NCBI RefSeq assembly: GCF_013408145.1
Contig: NZ_JACBZI010000001.1
Location: 3,114,001 to 3,178,000 of the forward strand
Direction: 5' to 3'
DNA from: Nocardioides marinus
Lineage (GTDB): Bacteria > Actinomycetota > Actinomycetes > Propionibacteriales > Nocardioidaceae
DNA length: 64,000 bases
In this document: positions 24,264 to 33,015 of the stretch, piece by piece
Position numbering within the stretch: the first letter of the stretch is position 1
Layout of the letters: the number at the start of each line of letters is the position of its first letter
Translations under genes and position numbers: made by a program
Notes under the pieces: model-generated
Databases searched by the model: none
What the model saw: the letters and a program-made list of their open reading frames with translations, nothing else
What the model was told of the DNA's origin: nothing

Positions 24264-25682
24264 ATGCCATACGTCGATGCATGGGGGCACCAGATGGAGG
24301 CGAGCCGCGCGCACCGAGCCGCGCCCGCGCAGCCTGCCCCCGTGCCCTTCTCCCCGTCCCAGCCGGCTGCGGTGGTCCCGCTGCCGCGACCCCACGACGG
24401 CGCCGTCACCCTGCCGGGCCACGGCCGCACCCTGCTGCGTCAGGTACGCCGCGCGCAGGAGGAGGCCGCCCGCCGCGGCCGCACCTCGGTGCTGGTCGCC
24501 CTGTCGGTGGGCAACGCGACCGAGATCGCCGACGTGCTCGGCGCCGAGGTGCTCGGCACCGTCACCTCGGTCCTGGCGCAGCGGATGCTCACGCTGGGCC
24601 ACGAGGTCCACCTGCTCGCGGTCTCCCCGCTCGGCGGGGCCCTGGCGGCGGTCGTGTGCGACCGCCCCGAGCGCAGCGCGGTGGGCGAGGCCCTGCAGGA
24701 GGTCTGCCAGGGGTTCGTCACCACCACCCACGCGCGCGTCTGGCCGGTGGTCACGATCGGCCTGCGCGGCCTCGACGGCGACCCGCCGCAGCAGGCCCTG
24801 GAGGACGTGCGGCAGACCGTCTTCGACACCGACCGCCGCTCCCCCGGCGGGGTGCGCTGGCACGACCCGACGTCCGCCGAGCACCCGGCGGTGCGCGCCC
24901 TGAGCCTCACCGGCGACCTCGCCGAGACCCTCACCGACCCCGACACCCAGCTCTCCCTGGCCTACCAGCCGGTCCGCGACCTGCGCACCGGCCGGGTCAC
25001 GGCCGTGGAGGCACTGCTGCGCTGGCGCCACCCCCAGCGCGGCATGGTCACCCCGACCGACGCGATCGGGGTCGCCGAGGCCTCGGGGCTGATCCACCCG
25101 CTCGGCCAGTGGGTGCTCGACCGAGCCCTGCGACAGGCCTCGGCCTGGTGGCGGTCGCACCGGTTCGTGACGGTCCACGTCAACGTCAGCCCCGTGGAGC
25201 TGCGCTCACCGTCGTACGCCACCGCCGTGGCGCGGGCACTGAGCCGGCACGACCTCCCGCCGACCGCACTGCTGCTGGAGCTCACCGAGACCGACCTGAT
25301 GATCGGCGACCGCGAGGTGCGCGCGACCCTCGACGAGCTGCGTGCCCTCGGGGTGCGGCTGGGGATCGACGACTTCGGTGCCGGCTGGTCCTCGATCGGG
25401 CAGCTGCTGGACCTGCCGGTGGACACCGTCAAGGTCGACCGCTCGCTGGTCAGCCGCATCGACGACTCCCCGGCCGACCTCGACCTGCTGCGAGCCGTCC
25501 TCGGCCTGCTCGACACCGCACCCGTCGAGGTGGTCGTCGAGGGCGTGGAGAACGAGACCCAGGCCGCCGTCCTGCGGACCCTCGGCGTGCGGCTGGTCCA
25601 GGGCTACCACCTCGGCCGCCCCGTCCCCGCCCACGAGCTGAACCTCGGTGGTGGGGTCGGTCCGGTGGGTCGGGTGGGGTGA
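24264..25682 (+). CDS. EAL-domain c-di-GMP phosphodiesterase with degenerate GGDEF
   Basis: 472 residues from the ATG at 24264; an ATG at 24294 with GGGGGC upstream, or a GTG at 24234, are alternatives. No membrane helix. The first domain (about 50-200) has a GGDEF-like fold but GGALA (124-128) in place of GGDEF, so it should not make c-di-GMP. The EAL domain is complete: EALLRW (249-254), VHVNVSPVEL, LELTETD, IDDFGAGWSS (DD at 369-370), VKVDRSLV and VEGVEN. It should therefore hydrolyse c-di-GMP to pGpG. It is the functional opposite of the cyclase at 20875 and closes the T4P region. Confidence 0.9.
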   Translation: MPYVDAWGHQMEASRAHRAAPAQPAPVPFSPSQPAAVVPLPRPHDGAVTLPGHGRTLLRQVRRAQEEAARRGRTSVLVALSVGNATEIADVLGAEVLGTVTSVLAQRMLTLGHEVHLLAVSPLGGALAAVVCDRPERSAVGEALQEVCQGFVTTTHARVWPVVTIGLRGLDGDPPQQALEDVRQTVFDTDRRSPGGVRWHDPTSAEHPAVRALSLTGDLAETLTDPDTQLSLAYQPVRDLRTGRVTAVEALLRWRHPQRGMVTPTDAIGVAEASGLIHPLGQWVLDRALRQASAWWRSHRFVTVHVNVSPVELRSPSYATAVARALSRHDLPPTALLLELTETDLMIGDREVRATLDELRALGVRLGIDDFGAGWSSIGQLLDLPVDTVKVDRSLVSRIDDSPADLDLLRAVLGLLDTAPVEVVVEGVENETQAAVLRTLGVRLVQGYHLGRPVPAHELNLGGGVGPVGRVG

Positions 25683-25688
25683 GGCGGC

Positions 25689-25755
25689 GGGGATACGACG
25701 CATTCTCTCTCACCCTTACTGCGCAGTAAGGGTGAGAAAGAATACGGACTACCCC
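25689..25755 (+). repeat. Palindromic element family A, copy 2
   Basis: Starts GGGGATACGACGCATT, contains the perfect 26-bp palindrome built from TCACCCTTACTGC and its complement, and ends AATACGGACTACCCC. It lies seven bases after the phosphodiesterase stop and 40 bases before the convergent YbjN-like stop. A tail GACGTGACCCCTGGG follows, also seen after copy 4. Confidence 0.87.
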
Positions 25756-25795
25756 TCCGACGTGACCCCTGGGGCCCCTGGGACGGACGAGGCGC

Positions 25796-26332
25796 TCAGC
25801 CCTGAGCGGCGCCCGACGGCCCGCTCGCGGCGTCCTCGGCCTCGAGCCACCCGCGGAACGCCTCGAGGTTGCGGGTGGACTCTCCGCGCAGCTTGCGCCA
25901 CTCCCACTCCTTGCGGATCGAGGAGGCGAAGCCGAGCTCGAGGATCGCGTTGAACGAGTCGTCGGCGTAGCTCAGCACCGACCCCAGGAGCCGGTCGAGC
26001 TCCTCGGGGGTGGCGATGGCGAGCGGCAGCCGGGCGTCGAGGTAGATGTCGCCGTGGTGGTCGCAGGCGAACGCGACGGCGTACATCTTCAGGTTGCGCT
26101 CGAGCAGCCAGCGCCACACGCGCTCGTGGTTCTCGTCGGGGCGCCGGCACACGAAGGCGTGCACGCCCAGGGCGTGCGGCCCGACGTCGAGTCGGACGGG
26201 CGTCTGCAGCTTCTTCTCGCCGGGCAGCGCGAAGGAGAAGACGCCGTCGGAGACCTCGTCGGCCTCGAGCTCGTTGTCGGCGAGGTAGCCCCGCACGACC
26301 TCGATGACCTGCTCACGCTCCTGCCGGCTCAT
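25796..26332 (-). CDS. YbjN-domain protein next to mshA
   Basis: 178 residues from the ATG at 26332. The sequence ([70 protein letters not shown], then [20 protein letters not shown]) fits the YbjN family, whose fold resembles type III secretion chaperones. A YbjN-like gene commonly follows mshA in actinobacteria. The ATG overlaps the mshA stop, so the two are translationally coupled. The role in mycothiol metabolism, if any, is not established. Confidence 0.85.
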   Translation of the reverse strand: MSRQEREQVIEVVRGYLADNELEADEVSDGVFSFALPGEKKLQTPVRLDVGPHALGVHAFVCRRPDENHERVWRWLLERNLKMYAVAFACDHHGDIYLDARLPLAIATPEELDRLLGSVLSYADDSFNAILELGFASSIRKEWEWRKLRGESTRNLEAFRGWLEAEDAASGPSGAAQG

Positions 26333-27606
26333 GCCGTCACCTCCGCCCGCATCAGCTGCCGGGCCCGCTCGTAGGTCTCCAGCATCGCGGTGGCCGTCGC
26401 GTCCCAGCTGAACTCCCGCGCCTGCGCCGCCGCGCCCGCCGCCAACCGGTCGTGCAGGCCGGGCTCGGTGAGCACCCGCCCCAGTGCGTGTGCCCAGTCG
26501 GCGTCGTCGTGGGTGTCGACGAGCAGCCCGCTGCGCCCGTCGCGTACGACGGTGGGCAGCCCGCCCACGGCCGCGGCCACCACGGGCGTACCGCATGCCC
26601 CCGCCTCCGCCGCGACGAGCCCGAACGACTCGTTGTAGCTCGGCACGGCGACGAGTGTCGCGGCGGCGTACCACTGCGCCAGCTGCGACTGGGCCACGGG
26701 CGGGACGAACCGCACGACGTCACCGAGCCCGAGGGCGGCCGTCAGCTCGGCCAGCGACTCCGGGTGCTCCAGGCCCGACCCGGAGGGCCCGCCGACGACG
26801 GGGACCACGAGCCGGTCGCGCAGCGCGGGCTCACGCTCGAGCAGCACCGCGACCGCGCGCAGCAGCACGTCGGGCGCCTTCAGCGGCTGGATGCGACCGG
26901 CGAAGAGCACCACCTGCGCGTCGGCGGGCAGGCCCAGCGCGGCGCGGGCCGCGGCCTGCGGGGCGGGCCGGAACACCTCGAGGTCGACGCCGGGGTGGAC
27001 GACCTCGACCCGACCGGGGTCGGCGTCGTAGAGGTTGATCAGCTGCTTGGCCTCGATGTCGGTGTTGGCGACCAGCACGTCGGCGGCCTCCACGACCTGC
27101 TGCTCGCCGATCACCCGGGCCTCGGGCTCGGGGGTGTCGCCCTCGGCGAGCGACTCGTTCTTGACCCGGGCCATGGTGTGCATGGTGTGCACGAGCGGGA
27201 CGCCCCACCGGTCGCGGGCCAGCGCCCCGACCTGGCCCGAGAGCCAGTAGTGGGAGTGCACGGCGTCGTAGTGCCCGCGCGGCTGGGCGGCCTCGGTGCG
27301 CAGCACCTCGCGGGCGAAGACGCACAGCTGGCCGGGCAGCTCGTCCTTGGACAACCCCTCGTAGGGGCCGGCGTGGACGTGACGGACCTGCACCCCGTCG
27401 GCGGCCTCGACGACCGGCGGCAGCGCGGAGGAGGTGGCACGGGTGAAAACGTCGACCTCGATGCCCTGGCGGGCCAGGCGGCGGGCGAGCTCGATGACGT
27501 AGACGTTCATGCCGCCCGCGTCCCCGGTGCCCGGCTGGTCCAGCGGGGAGGTGTGCAGGCTGATCATCGCGAGCCGGCGTACGGGCCGGGCGACATCAGG
27601 GCTCAC
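26329..27606 (-). CDS. mshA: D-inositol-3-phosphate glycosyltransferase MshA
   Basis: 425 residues, a GT4-family glycosyltransferase with two Rossmann domains. Family landmarks are [29 protein letters not shown] (sugar-acceptor side), [35 protein letters not shown], and the nucleotide-sugar site near [29 protein letters not shown]. It transfers GlcNAc from UDP-GlcNAc to 1-L-myo-inositol-1-phosphate, the first committed step of mycothiol synthesis, and its presence marks the host as an actinobacterium. The other msh genes are not in the window. Confidence 0.96.
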   Translation of the reverse strand: MSPDVARPVRRLAMISLHTSPLDQPGTGDAGGMNVYVIELARRLARQGIEVDVFTRATSSALPPVVEAADGVQVRHVHAGPYEGLSKDELPGQLCVFAREVLRTEAAQPRGHYDAVHSHYWLSGQVGALARDRWGVPLVHTMHTMARVKNESLAEGDTPEPEARVIGEQQVVEAADVLVANTDIEAKQLINLYDADPGRVEVVHPGVDLEVFRPAPQAAARAALGLPADAQVVLFAGRIQPLKAPDVLLRAVAVLLEREPALRDRLVVPVVGGPSGSGLEHPESLAELTAALGLGDVVRFVPPVAQSQLAQWYAAATLVAVPSYNESFGLVAAEAGACGTPVVAAAVGGLPTVVRDGRSGLLVDTHDDADWAHALGRVLTEPGLHDRLAAGAAAQAREFSWDATATAMLETYERARQLMRAEVTA

Positions 27607-27734
27607 AGGCTCCCCCAGGGCTGGACTACAGGTGGACGCCGGACGGACCCGGCGTCAGCACCAGTGAACACCGGACCGCCCCGGGGCATTCCCACCCCCG
27701 GGGTGGGCGTCCGGCCGTCGGGACGGCGGCCTGC

Positions 27735-28202
27735 TCAGCGGGCGTGGCTGCCCGGGCGCTTCTCGGGGGCGGCCCGCCTGCCGCCGGCGGCCCGCCCGGC
27801 CCGGGTGCTGTCTCGAGCAGCCGCGGGCGCGGGGCCGACCGGGCGTACCCGCTCCCAGGCGACCGGGATGACGACCAGCAGCACCAGGCCGGCGACGCCG
27901 GCGCGGACCGGGGCGCCGTCGAGTCCGGCCACGGCACCCAGCGACCAGCACAGCAGCGCCAGGCACACGCCGACGACCACGCGCAGCGGCACCGGCTTGA
28001 CCATGCCGGCACCCGCGGCGACGGCGACGACGCTCAGCAGCGCGGCGCCCACCCACAGCAGCGGGTCGAGGTCGGTCGCCCAGCGCGCCACCCACGCCAC
28101 GGCACCCAGCACCCCCACACCGCTGACCACGGTCCCGACCTGCACGCGCACACGTCCTCCCGACGCTCCGCGACGGACCGCTCGGCCCGTCCGCCGCCCC
28201 AT
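27735..28202 (-). CDS. Small four-helix membrane protein, unknown
   Basis: 155 residues from the ATG at 28202 (MGRRTGRAVRRGASGG); a GTG about 18 codons in (VRVQVGTVVSG) is an alternative start. It has four hydrophobic segments (VVSGVGVLGAVAWVARW, PLLWVGAALLSVVAVAAGAGMV, LRVVVGVCLALLCWSLGAVAGL, VRAGVAGLVLLVVIPVAWE) and a basic Ala/Arg-rich tail of about 40 residues. No family recognised. It is divergent from the dehydrogenase gene at 28311. Confidence 0.6.
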   Translation of the reverse strand: MGRRTGRAVRRGASGGRVRVQVGTVVSGVGVLGAVAWVARWATDLDPLLWVGAALLSVVAVAAGAGMVKPVPLRVVVGVCLALLCWSLGAVAGLDGAPVRAGVAGLVLLVVIPVAWERVRPVGPAPAAARDSTRAGRAAGGRRAAPEKRPGSHAR

Positions 28203-28310
28203 GACGGCCGCGCCCGACCCGGCTCGGGCGCTGCCCCATGGTGCACCACCGGCGACCGGTGGACCAGAGCCGTCCCCGCAGCGTCCGGGGCCGGGTGGTT
28301 CGATGGCGCC

Positions 28311-29075
28311 ATGACCTCCCACACCGAGTCGGACACCCGCCGCACCGCTGTCGTCACCGGCGCCAGCAGCGGCATCGGCGCCGCCACCGCGCGAGCCCTG
28401 GCCGAGCAGGGGTTCCACGTCTACTGCGCGGCGCGGCGCACCGAGCGGGTGACGGCGCTGGCCGAGGAGATCGGGGGTACGCCGCTGACCGTCGACGTCA
28501 CCTCCGAGGAGTCGGTCGCGGCGCTCGCCGAGGTCGTCGGGGAGCGACTGGACGTGCTGGTCAACAACGCGGGCGGCGCGTTCGGCTCGGCCCCGGTCGC
28601 CGAGGCCGACGCGGAGCAGTGGCGGGCGATGTACGAGGTCAACGTCATCGGCCTGATGCTCGTCACCCGCGCCCTGCTGCCGGCGCTGAAGACCTCGGGC
28701 GCGGGCGTCATCTGCAACGTCGGCTCGACGGCCGGCCGGATCGCCTACGAGGGCGGCGCGGGCTACACCGCCGCCAAGCACGGCACCCAGGTGGTCACCG
28801 AGACGCTGCGCCTGGAGCTGTTCGACCAGCCGATCAGGGTCTGCGAGGTGGCGCCGGGCATGGTGCGCACCGACGAGTTCGCCCTCGTGCGCTTCGACGG
28901 GGACCGCGAGAAGGCCGACGCGGTGTACGCCGGGGTCCGCGAGCCGCTGGTCGCCGAGGACGTCGCCGACGCCATCGCCTGGGTCGTCACCCGGCCCCCG
29001 CACGTCAACATCGACGAGCTGGTCATCCGCCCCCGCGCCCAGGCGGCCCAGCACAAGGTCCACCGGCAGCCCTGA
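28311..29075 (+). CDS. Short-chain dehydrogenase/reductase
   Basis: 254 residues, a classical SDR. It has the NAD(P)-binding motif TGASSGIG, the structural NNAG (LDVLVNNAGGAFG), Ser of CNVGSTAG and the catalytic YTAAK. AARRTER after strand 2 suggests NADP preference. The sequence EVAPGMVRTDEFALVRFDGDREKADAVYAGVREPL is like the YdfG/serine dehydrogenase group of NADP-dependent 3-hydroxy acid dehydrogenases. The substrate is unproven. Monocistronic. Confidence 0.87.
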   Translation: MTSHTESDTRRTAVVTGASSGIGAATARALAEQGFHVYCAARRTERVTALAEEIGGTPLTVDVTSEESVAALAEVVGERLDVLVNNAGGAFGSAPVAEADAEQWRAMYEVNVIGLMLVTRALLPALKTSGAGVICNVGSTAGRIAYEGGAGYTAAKHGTQVVTETLRLELFDQPIRVCEVAPGMVRTDEFALVRFDGDREKADAVYAGVREPLVAEDVADAIAWVVTRPPHVNIDELVIRPRAQAAQHKVHRQP

Positions 29076-29223
29076 GCGAAGCGTTGGGCTGGTCCGGTGG
29101 AGGGCCGGTGCTGGTCCAGCGAGCCCCGCGACCGAGGGACGAGGTCGCGACGGGCGTGTCGAGACCCAGCCGGGTCACGGACACGTGCCTCGCCGTCGTA
29201 CGACGCGTGGAAGACTGCCGCCC

Positions 29224-29913
29224 GTGCAGACGATCGGACTCATCGGCGGGATGAGCTGGGAGAGCAGCGCCGCCTACTACGAACTCCTCAACACCGGTGT
29301 CGAGAAGCGGGTCGGCGACCTGGCGTCGGCCAAGACGATCCTGTCGTCGGTCGACTTCGCCGAGGTCACGCGGCTGCAGGAGGCCGAGGACTGGGACGGC
29401 GTCGCGCGCATCCTGGTCGAGGCCGCGCAGGGCGTGGAGCGCGCGGGCGCGGACTTCCTGCTGCTGTGCACCACGACGTTCCACCGGGTCTTCGACCAGG
29501 TCGAGGCGGCCGTGGGCATCCCGGTGCTGCACCTGGCCGACGTGGTCGCCGAGGCCTGCAAGGCCGCCGGCGTCAGCCAGGTCGGGCTGCTGGGCACGAC
29601 GTTCGCGATGGAGCGCTCCTTCTTCACCGACCGGCTGGCCTCGCACGGCCTGACCGTCCACGTGCCGCCGGCCGACCACCACGACACGGTCAACCGGATC
29701 ATCTACGACGAGCTCGTGCACGGCCGCGTGGTCACCAAGTCGCGGCGTACGGTCGTCGGTCTCATCGAGGACCTGTGGGACGCCGGCGCGGGCGGGGTCA
29801 TCCTCGGCTGCACCGAGCTCGAGCTGCTCGTGCGCCAGGCCGACGCCGACATCCCCGTCTTCCCCTGCACGAGCCTGCACGTCGAGGCCGCCCTCGACCG
29901 CGCGCTGGGCTGA
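29224..29913 (+). CDS. Aspartate/glutamate racemase family protein (YgeA-like)
   Basis: 229 residues from the GTG at 29224 (MQTIGLIGGMSWESSAAYY, the usual family N-terminus); upstream in-frame codons give no family sequence. Catalytic Cys candidates are in LLLCTTTFH and VILGCTELELLV, corresponding to the two cysteines that act as acid and base in cofactor-independent Asp/Glu racemases. TTTFH replaces the more usual TNTMH after the first Cys. It probably racemises an amino acid; the substrate is uncertain. Followed by palindromic element copy 3. Confidence 0.85.
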   Translation: MQTIGLIGGMSWESSAAYYELLNTGVEKRVGDLASAKTILSSVDFAEVTRLQEAEDWDGVARILVEAAQGVERAGADFLLLCTTTFHRVFDQVEAAVGIPVLHLADVVAEACKAAGVSQVGLLGTTFAMERSFFTDRLASHGLTVHVPPADHHDTVNRIIYDELVHGRVVTKSRRTVVGLIEDLWDAGAGGVILGCTELELLVRQADADIPVFPCTSLHVEAALDRALG

Positions 29914-29919
29914 GGGCCC

Positions 29920-29986
29920 CGGGATACGACGAATTACTTCTCACCCTTACTGCGCAGTAAGGGTGAGAAAGAATGCGGAGTAGCCC
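29920..29986 (+). repeat. Palindromic element family A, copy 3
   Basis: CGGGATACGACGAATTAC, then the perfect 26-bp core (29941-29966), then GAATGCGGAGTAGCCCC. It starts six bases after the racemase stop and lies 58 bases from the convergent F420-type gene stop. The tail contains GGCCCCTGGGGCC, a perfect 13-base palindrome. Confidence 0.87.
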
Positions 29987-30044
29987 CGGCGCGTGACCCA
30001 TGTGACGCCTGAGGCCCCTGGGGCCGCGAGGGACGGGCTGGGCC

Positions 30045-30518
30045 TCAGCCCTGCGGCGCGCGGTCCGGCGGGAAGCCGCCGGTGGCGATGGGACCCCAGG
30101 AGGTGGGGGTGATCCGCAGCAGCGACTTGCCCTGGCGGCGCATGGCGGCGCGGTACTCCTCCCAGTCCGGGTGCTCCCCGGAGATGCAGCGGAAGTACTC
30201 CACCAGCCCGTCCTCGGCCGCCTGCGACGGCATGTCGAGCACGGCCGCCTCGCCGTCGACCTGCACGTAGGCGTCGTCCCACTCCTGCCCGTGCACCAGG
30301 ACCGAGCAGCGCGGGTCGCGGCGCAGGTTCACGGCCTTGGCGCGGTCGGGGTAGGTCGAGACCACGATCTTCCCGTCACCGTCCACGCCGCCGGTGACCG
30401 GCGAGAGCTGCGGCCGCCCGTCGCGGCGGAACGTCACCAGCGTCATGTGGTGCAGCGGCCGCACGAAGTGCAGCAGGTCGGTCAGGTCCACACGTCGGGT
30501 CGTGGCGAGGTTCCCCAT
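30045..30518 (-). CDS. PPOX-class F420-dependent flavin/deazaflavin protein
   Basis: 157 residues from the ATG at 30518. A split-barrel fold of the pyridoxamine-oxidase-like type is suggested by MTLVTFRRDGRPQLSPVTGGVDGDGKIVVSTYPDRAKAVNLRRDPRCSVLV and the end DWEEYRAAMRRQGKSLLRITPTSWGPIA. Actinobacterial members (often labelled TIGR03618) bind F420 and reduce varied substrates. The exact reaction is unknown. The stop is 58 bases from palindromic copy 3. Confidence 0.82.
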   Translation of the reverse strand: MGNLATTRRVDLTDLLHFVRPLHHMTLVTFRRDGRPQLSPVTGGVDGDGKIVVSTYPDRAKAVNLRRDPRCSVLVHGQEWDDAYVQVDGEAAVLDMPSQAAEDGLVEYFRCISGEHPDWEEYRAAMRRQGKSLLRITPTSWGPIATGGFPPDRAPQG

Positions 30519-30595
30519 GCCTGCGACGGTACGCCGCCCGCGGCTCACCCCTCGGGCGCACCGGCCCCGGGGCGGGCCAGCCGGTGGCGGCCGCG

Positions 30596-32218
30596 TCAGC
30601 GCCGCTCGACCCGCACCCAGTCGCTGGCGTTGCCGGCGCGGTCCAGCACCCGCACCCAAGCCAGCGACCGCCCGTCCCGGGTGTGCCCGACCGCCCGACC
30701 GTCGACGACCCGCACCGTCCCGGCCGACCCGTTGCGCCGCCCGGAGTGCAGGACCGTGTGCGCACCACTGATCCCGGAGGCCCCCGTGGTGCCCTCCGGG
30801 CCGGCCCGGTCCACGGCCCGCACCTTCAGCTCCCACCGCTGGTCCCGGCGTACCCAGCGCACCGACGCCGACCGCACCCGGGGCGGCTGGGTGTCCAGCC
30901 CGATGCGGTCGCTGAGCACCTCGCCGTCCCGCGCACCGCCGTCGATGCGCACCTGCACGTCGGTGTTGCCGGCGGCCAGCAGCCAGTCGTAGTCGCAGTC
31001 CTCGCGCAGCGCGACCGGCTCCGGGGTCGCGGAGCCCAGGAAGGTCAGGCCGGTCGCGTCCGCGGGTGCCACGACCCGCACCGTCACCTGCGGGGTGCGC
31101 GTCCAGGCCTCGCCGGCGTTCACCCGCACCGAGACCGCACCGGCGCACGGCTGCGGCGTGACCGCCAGCGGCTCGACGTCCGGTGCACGCACCGTCCGCG
31201 CGAACCAGGTGTAGGAGCCCACGTCGAAGCGCTGGACCCTCCGGTTGCCGGTGTCGGCGACCCACAGGTTGCCGGCCATGCCGCTGCCGTCCTGCCCGGA
31301 CTGCGCCAGCGCGGCCGGGCTGCGCAGCCGCCCGACGCCCGAGCCGCCGCGGCCGGGCACGCCACGCACCCGGTAGAGGGAGAAGTCGTTGTCGCCGTCG
31401 AGGAAGAGCAGCACTTGGTTGGCGGCGTCGGCCACGACCACCTGACCGAACCTGTCGGCCACGACGCCGGTCGGCTGGGGCCGCTCGCCGCCGCCGACCC
31501 GGCGCACCTTGCGCACCTGCAGCGGGCGGGCGCCGTCGCCGAAGCGCGAGGCGTCGAAGACCAGCAGCCGCGCACGGTCCGGGACGGTCACCAGCAACCG
31601 GTCGGGTCGCCCCTGGCCGGCGCGGAGGAAGGCCAGGCCGCTGGCCGGCGTACCCCCGGGCAGCACGACGGTGGCGCGCAGCACCCCGGAGCGGGAGTAC
31701 TCCGACACCGTCGCCCGGCACCGGTCGGCGACGTAGACGGCGCCGGGGCCGAGCGCGAGGTCGCCGTAGCGCCGCGCGTCCCCCTCCTCCGCAGGGCAGG
31801 CCAGCACCGGGCGGTGCGCGAAGGTCCGCACCAGGCGCCCCCGCCGGTCCAGCAGCGAGACGCGCTCGCCGTCGTCGACCCACAGCTGGTCGCGGGCGTC
31901 GACGGCCAGCCCGTTCACGGGGTTCTCCCCCGGCACCGCGAGCGGCCGGCGGGCCTTCCCGTCGGCCCCCAGGCGCACGAGCCCCCGGCCCTGCGCGAAC
32001 CCGGCGTACGACGTCCCGCGGCTGTTGACCGCGACCGCGATCGGCCCGGCGGGGCCCGACGAGGTGGCGGCTGCGGGTGGTGGGTCGTCCGCGGCGGCCG
32101 GGACGAGCCCGCCGACCGTCATCGAGGCGACCGTCGAGGTCGCCACCAGTGCGCCGGCCACCGCCGACGCGAGAGCTCGTGTCCGCGCGTGATCACGCGG
32201 CCCCCCAGCCAACGTCAC
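30596..32218 (-). CDS. Secreted NHL/beta-propeller protein
   Basis: 540 residues. The Sec-type signal ends near VPAAADDPPP. Residues 55-330 contain repeated blade-like units (PIAVAVNSRGTSYAGFAQGRGLVRL, VNGLAVDARDQLWVDDGERVSLLDRRGRLV, PTGVVADRFGQVVVADAANQVLLFLDGD, GNLWVADTGNRRVQRFDVG), the D-x-G pattern of NHL repeats. The C-terminal 200 residues look like beta-sandwich modules (APDVEPLAVTPQPCAGAVSVRVNAG; LDTQPPRVRSASVRWVRRDQRWELKVRAVDRAG). Probably an extracellular binding protein; ligand unknown. Confidence 0.7.
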   Translation of the reverse strand: MTLAGGPRDHARTRALASAVAGALVATSTVASMTVGGLVPAAADDPPPAAATSSGPAGPIAVAVNSRGTSYAGFAQGRGLVRLGADGKARRPLAVPGENPVNGLAVDARDQLWVDDGERVSLLDRRGRLVRTFAHRPVLACPAEEGDARRYGDLALGPGAVYVADRCRATVSEYSRSGVLRATVVLPGGTPASGLAFLRAGQGRPDRLLVTVPDRARLLVFDASRFGDGARPLQVRKVRRVGGGERPQPTGVVADRFGQVVVADAANQVLLFLDGDNDFSLYRVRGVPGRGGSGVGRLRSPAALAQSGQDGSGMAGNLWVADTGNRRVQRFDVGSYTWFARTVRAPDVEPLAVTPQPCAGAVSVRVNAGEAWTRTPQVTVRVVAPADATGLTFLGSATPEPVALREDCDYDWLLAAGNTDVQVRIDGGARDGEVLSDRIGLDTQPPRVRSASVRWVRRDQRWELKVRAVDRAGPEGTTGASGISGAHTVLHSGRRNGSAGTVRVVDGRAVGHTRDGRSLAWVRVLDRAGNASDWVRVERR

Positions 32219-32272
32219 CCTCGTCAGCCTAGGGGCAACGACGGTCCCGGCGGACCGGTCCCGCCCGACGGT

Positions 32273-32929
32273 CTAGCGCAGCCGGCGCCAGGCGACCCGG
32301 CTCAGCGCGAGCGCCGTGTCGAGGTCGGGGACGCCCTCGACGCGTCGTACGACCGTCTCGCTGAGGGAGCGTCCGTCGCGGACGACCAGCTGCAGGGACT
32401 GGTAGCCGCCGCCGTCGCCGTCGTCGGGCCAGGTGACGTCGACGCGCAGCGCCACCGCCTGGTCGCCGTGGGCCGGGTCGTCGAGCCGGGTGAGCTCCGC
32501 GGTGTGGTCCTCGGCGTCGGTGTGCAGGCCGGCGCAGCGCTCGGCGTACTCCTCGAGGGCCGTCACCACCGCCTTGGCCGCAGCGACGCTGGCGAAGCGG
32601 TAGCCGCCCACCCGCGGGGTGTCCTCGTCCGCGGGCACGGGCTCGTCGGCGGTGTCGTAGTTGACCCGGGTGCCGCGGTCGGCCATCGCCACCAGGGAGG
32701 TCCCGACGCAGTCGTCGGCCGCGTGGGCGAGCACCTGCCGACCGCCACGGGTGGTGAACCGCGACCCGCCCTCCAGCACCGGGTAGAGCTGCGCCACGCG
32801 GGCCACGGTCGGCAGGTTCTTGCGACCGACCTTCGGGGGCCGGTCGTCTCCGGCGTACGCCGGAGCGAGCGTGCCGACCAGCAGCCCGACCACCACGCCG
32901 GTGGCCAGGACGACCCGAGGAGTTCCCAT
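32273..32929 (-). CDS. Secreted hypothetical protein divergent from heliorhodopsin
   Basis: 218 residues from the ATG at 32929. A clean Sec signal, MGTPRVVLATGVVVGLLVGTLAPAYA, is cleaved before GDDRPP. The mature part has two cysteines (AADDCVGTSLVAM, YAERCAGLH) and repeats of a predicted alpha/beta pattern (VGGYRFASVAAAKAVVTALEEYAERC; YQSLQLVVRDGRSLSETVVRRVEG). It resembles PknH-type extracellular or sensor-like domains only loosely, so no family is assigned. It shares a short intergenic region with the heliorhodopsin gene. Confidence 0.65.
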   Translation of the reverse strand: MGTPRVVLATGVVVGLLVGTLAPAYAGDDRPPKVGRKNLPTVARVAQLYPVLEGGSRFTTRGGRQVLAHAADDCVGTSLVAMADRGTRVNYDTADEPVPADEDTPRVGGYRFASVAAAKAVVTALEEYAERCAGLHTDAEDHTAELTRLDDPAHGDQAVALRVDVTWPDDGDGGGYQSLQLVVRDGRSLSETVVRRVEGVPDLDTALALSRVAWRRLR

Positions 32930-32969
32930 CCTGCGACGGTAGGTCCTCGCGGACCGATGTGAGCGGGTG

Positions 32970-32981
32970 AAGTGGCCACTT
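32970..32981. promoter_or_regulatory. Perfect 12-bp palindrome between divergent genes
   Basis: AAGTGGCCACTT lies in the 86-base gap between the secreted-protein gene and the heliorhodopsin gene, 34 bases before the heliorhodopsin ATG. TTGCAC (32980-32985) just after it could be a -35 element. A repressor site is possible but unproven. Confidence 0.35.
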
Positions 32982-33015
32982 GCACGAACGCGCCGCAAAT
33001 GGGTACCGATAGGCC

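Noticed and set aside
29110-29176. Possible degenerate copy of the GGTGGTCGAGCAGC repeat before the racemase gene
   Set aside because: Only the end GGGCGTGTCGAGACC and scattered bases match; too diverged to list as a copy.
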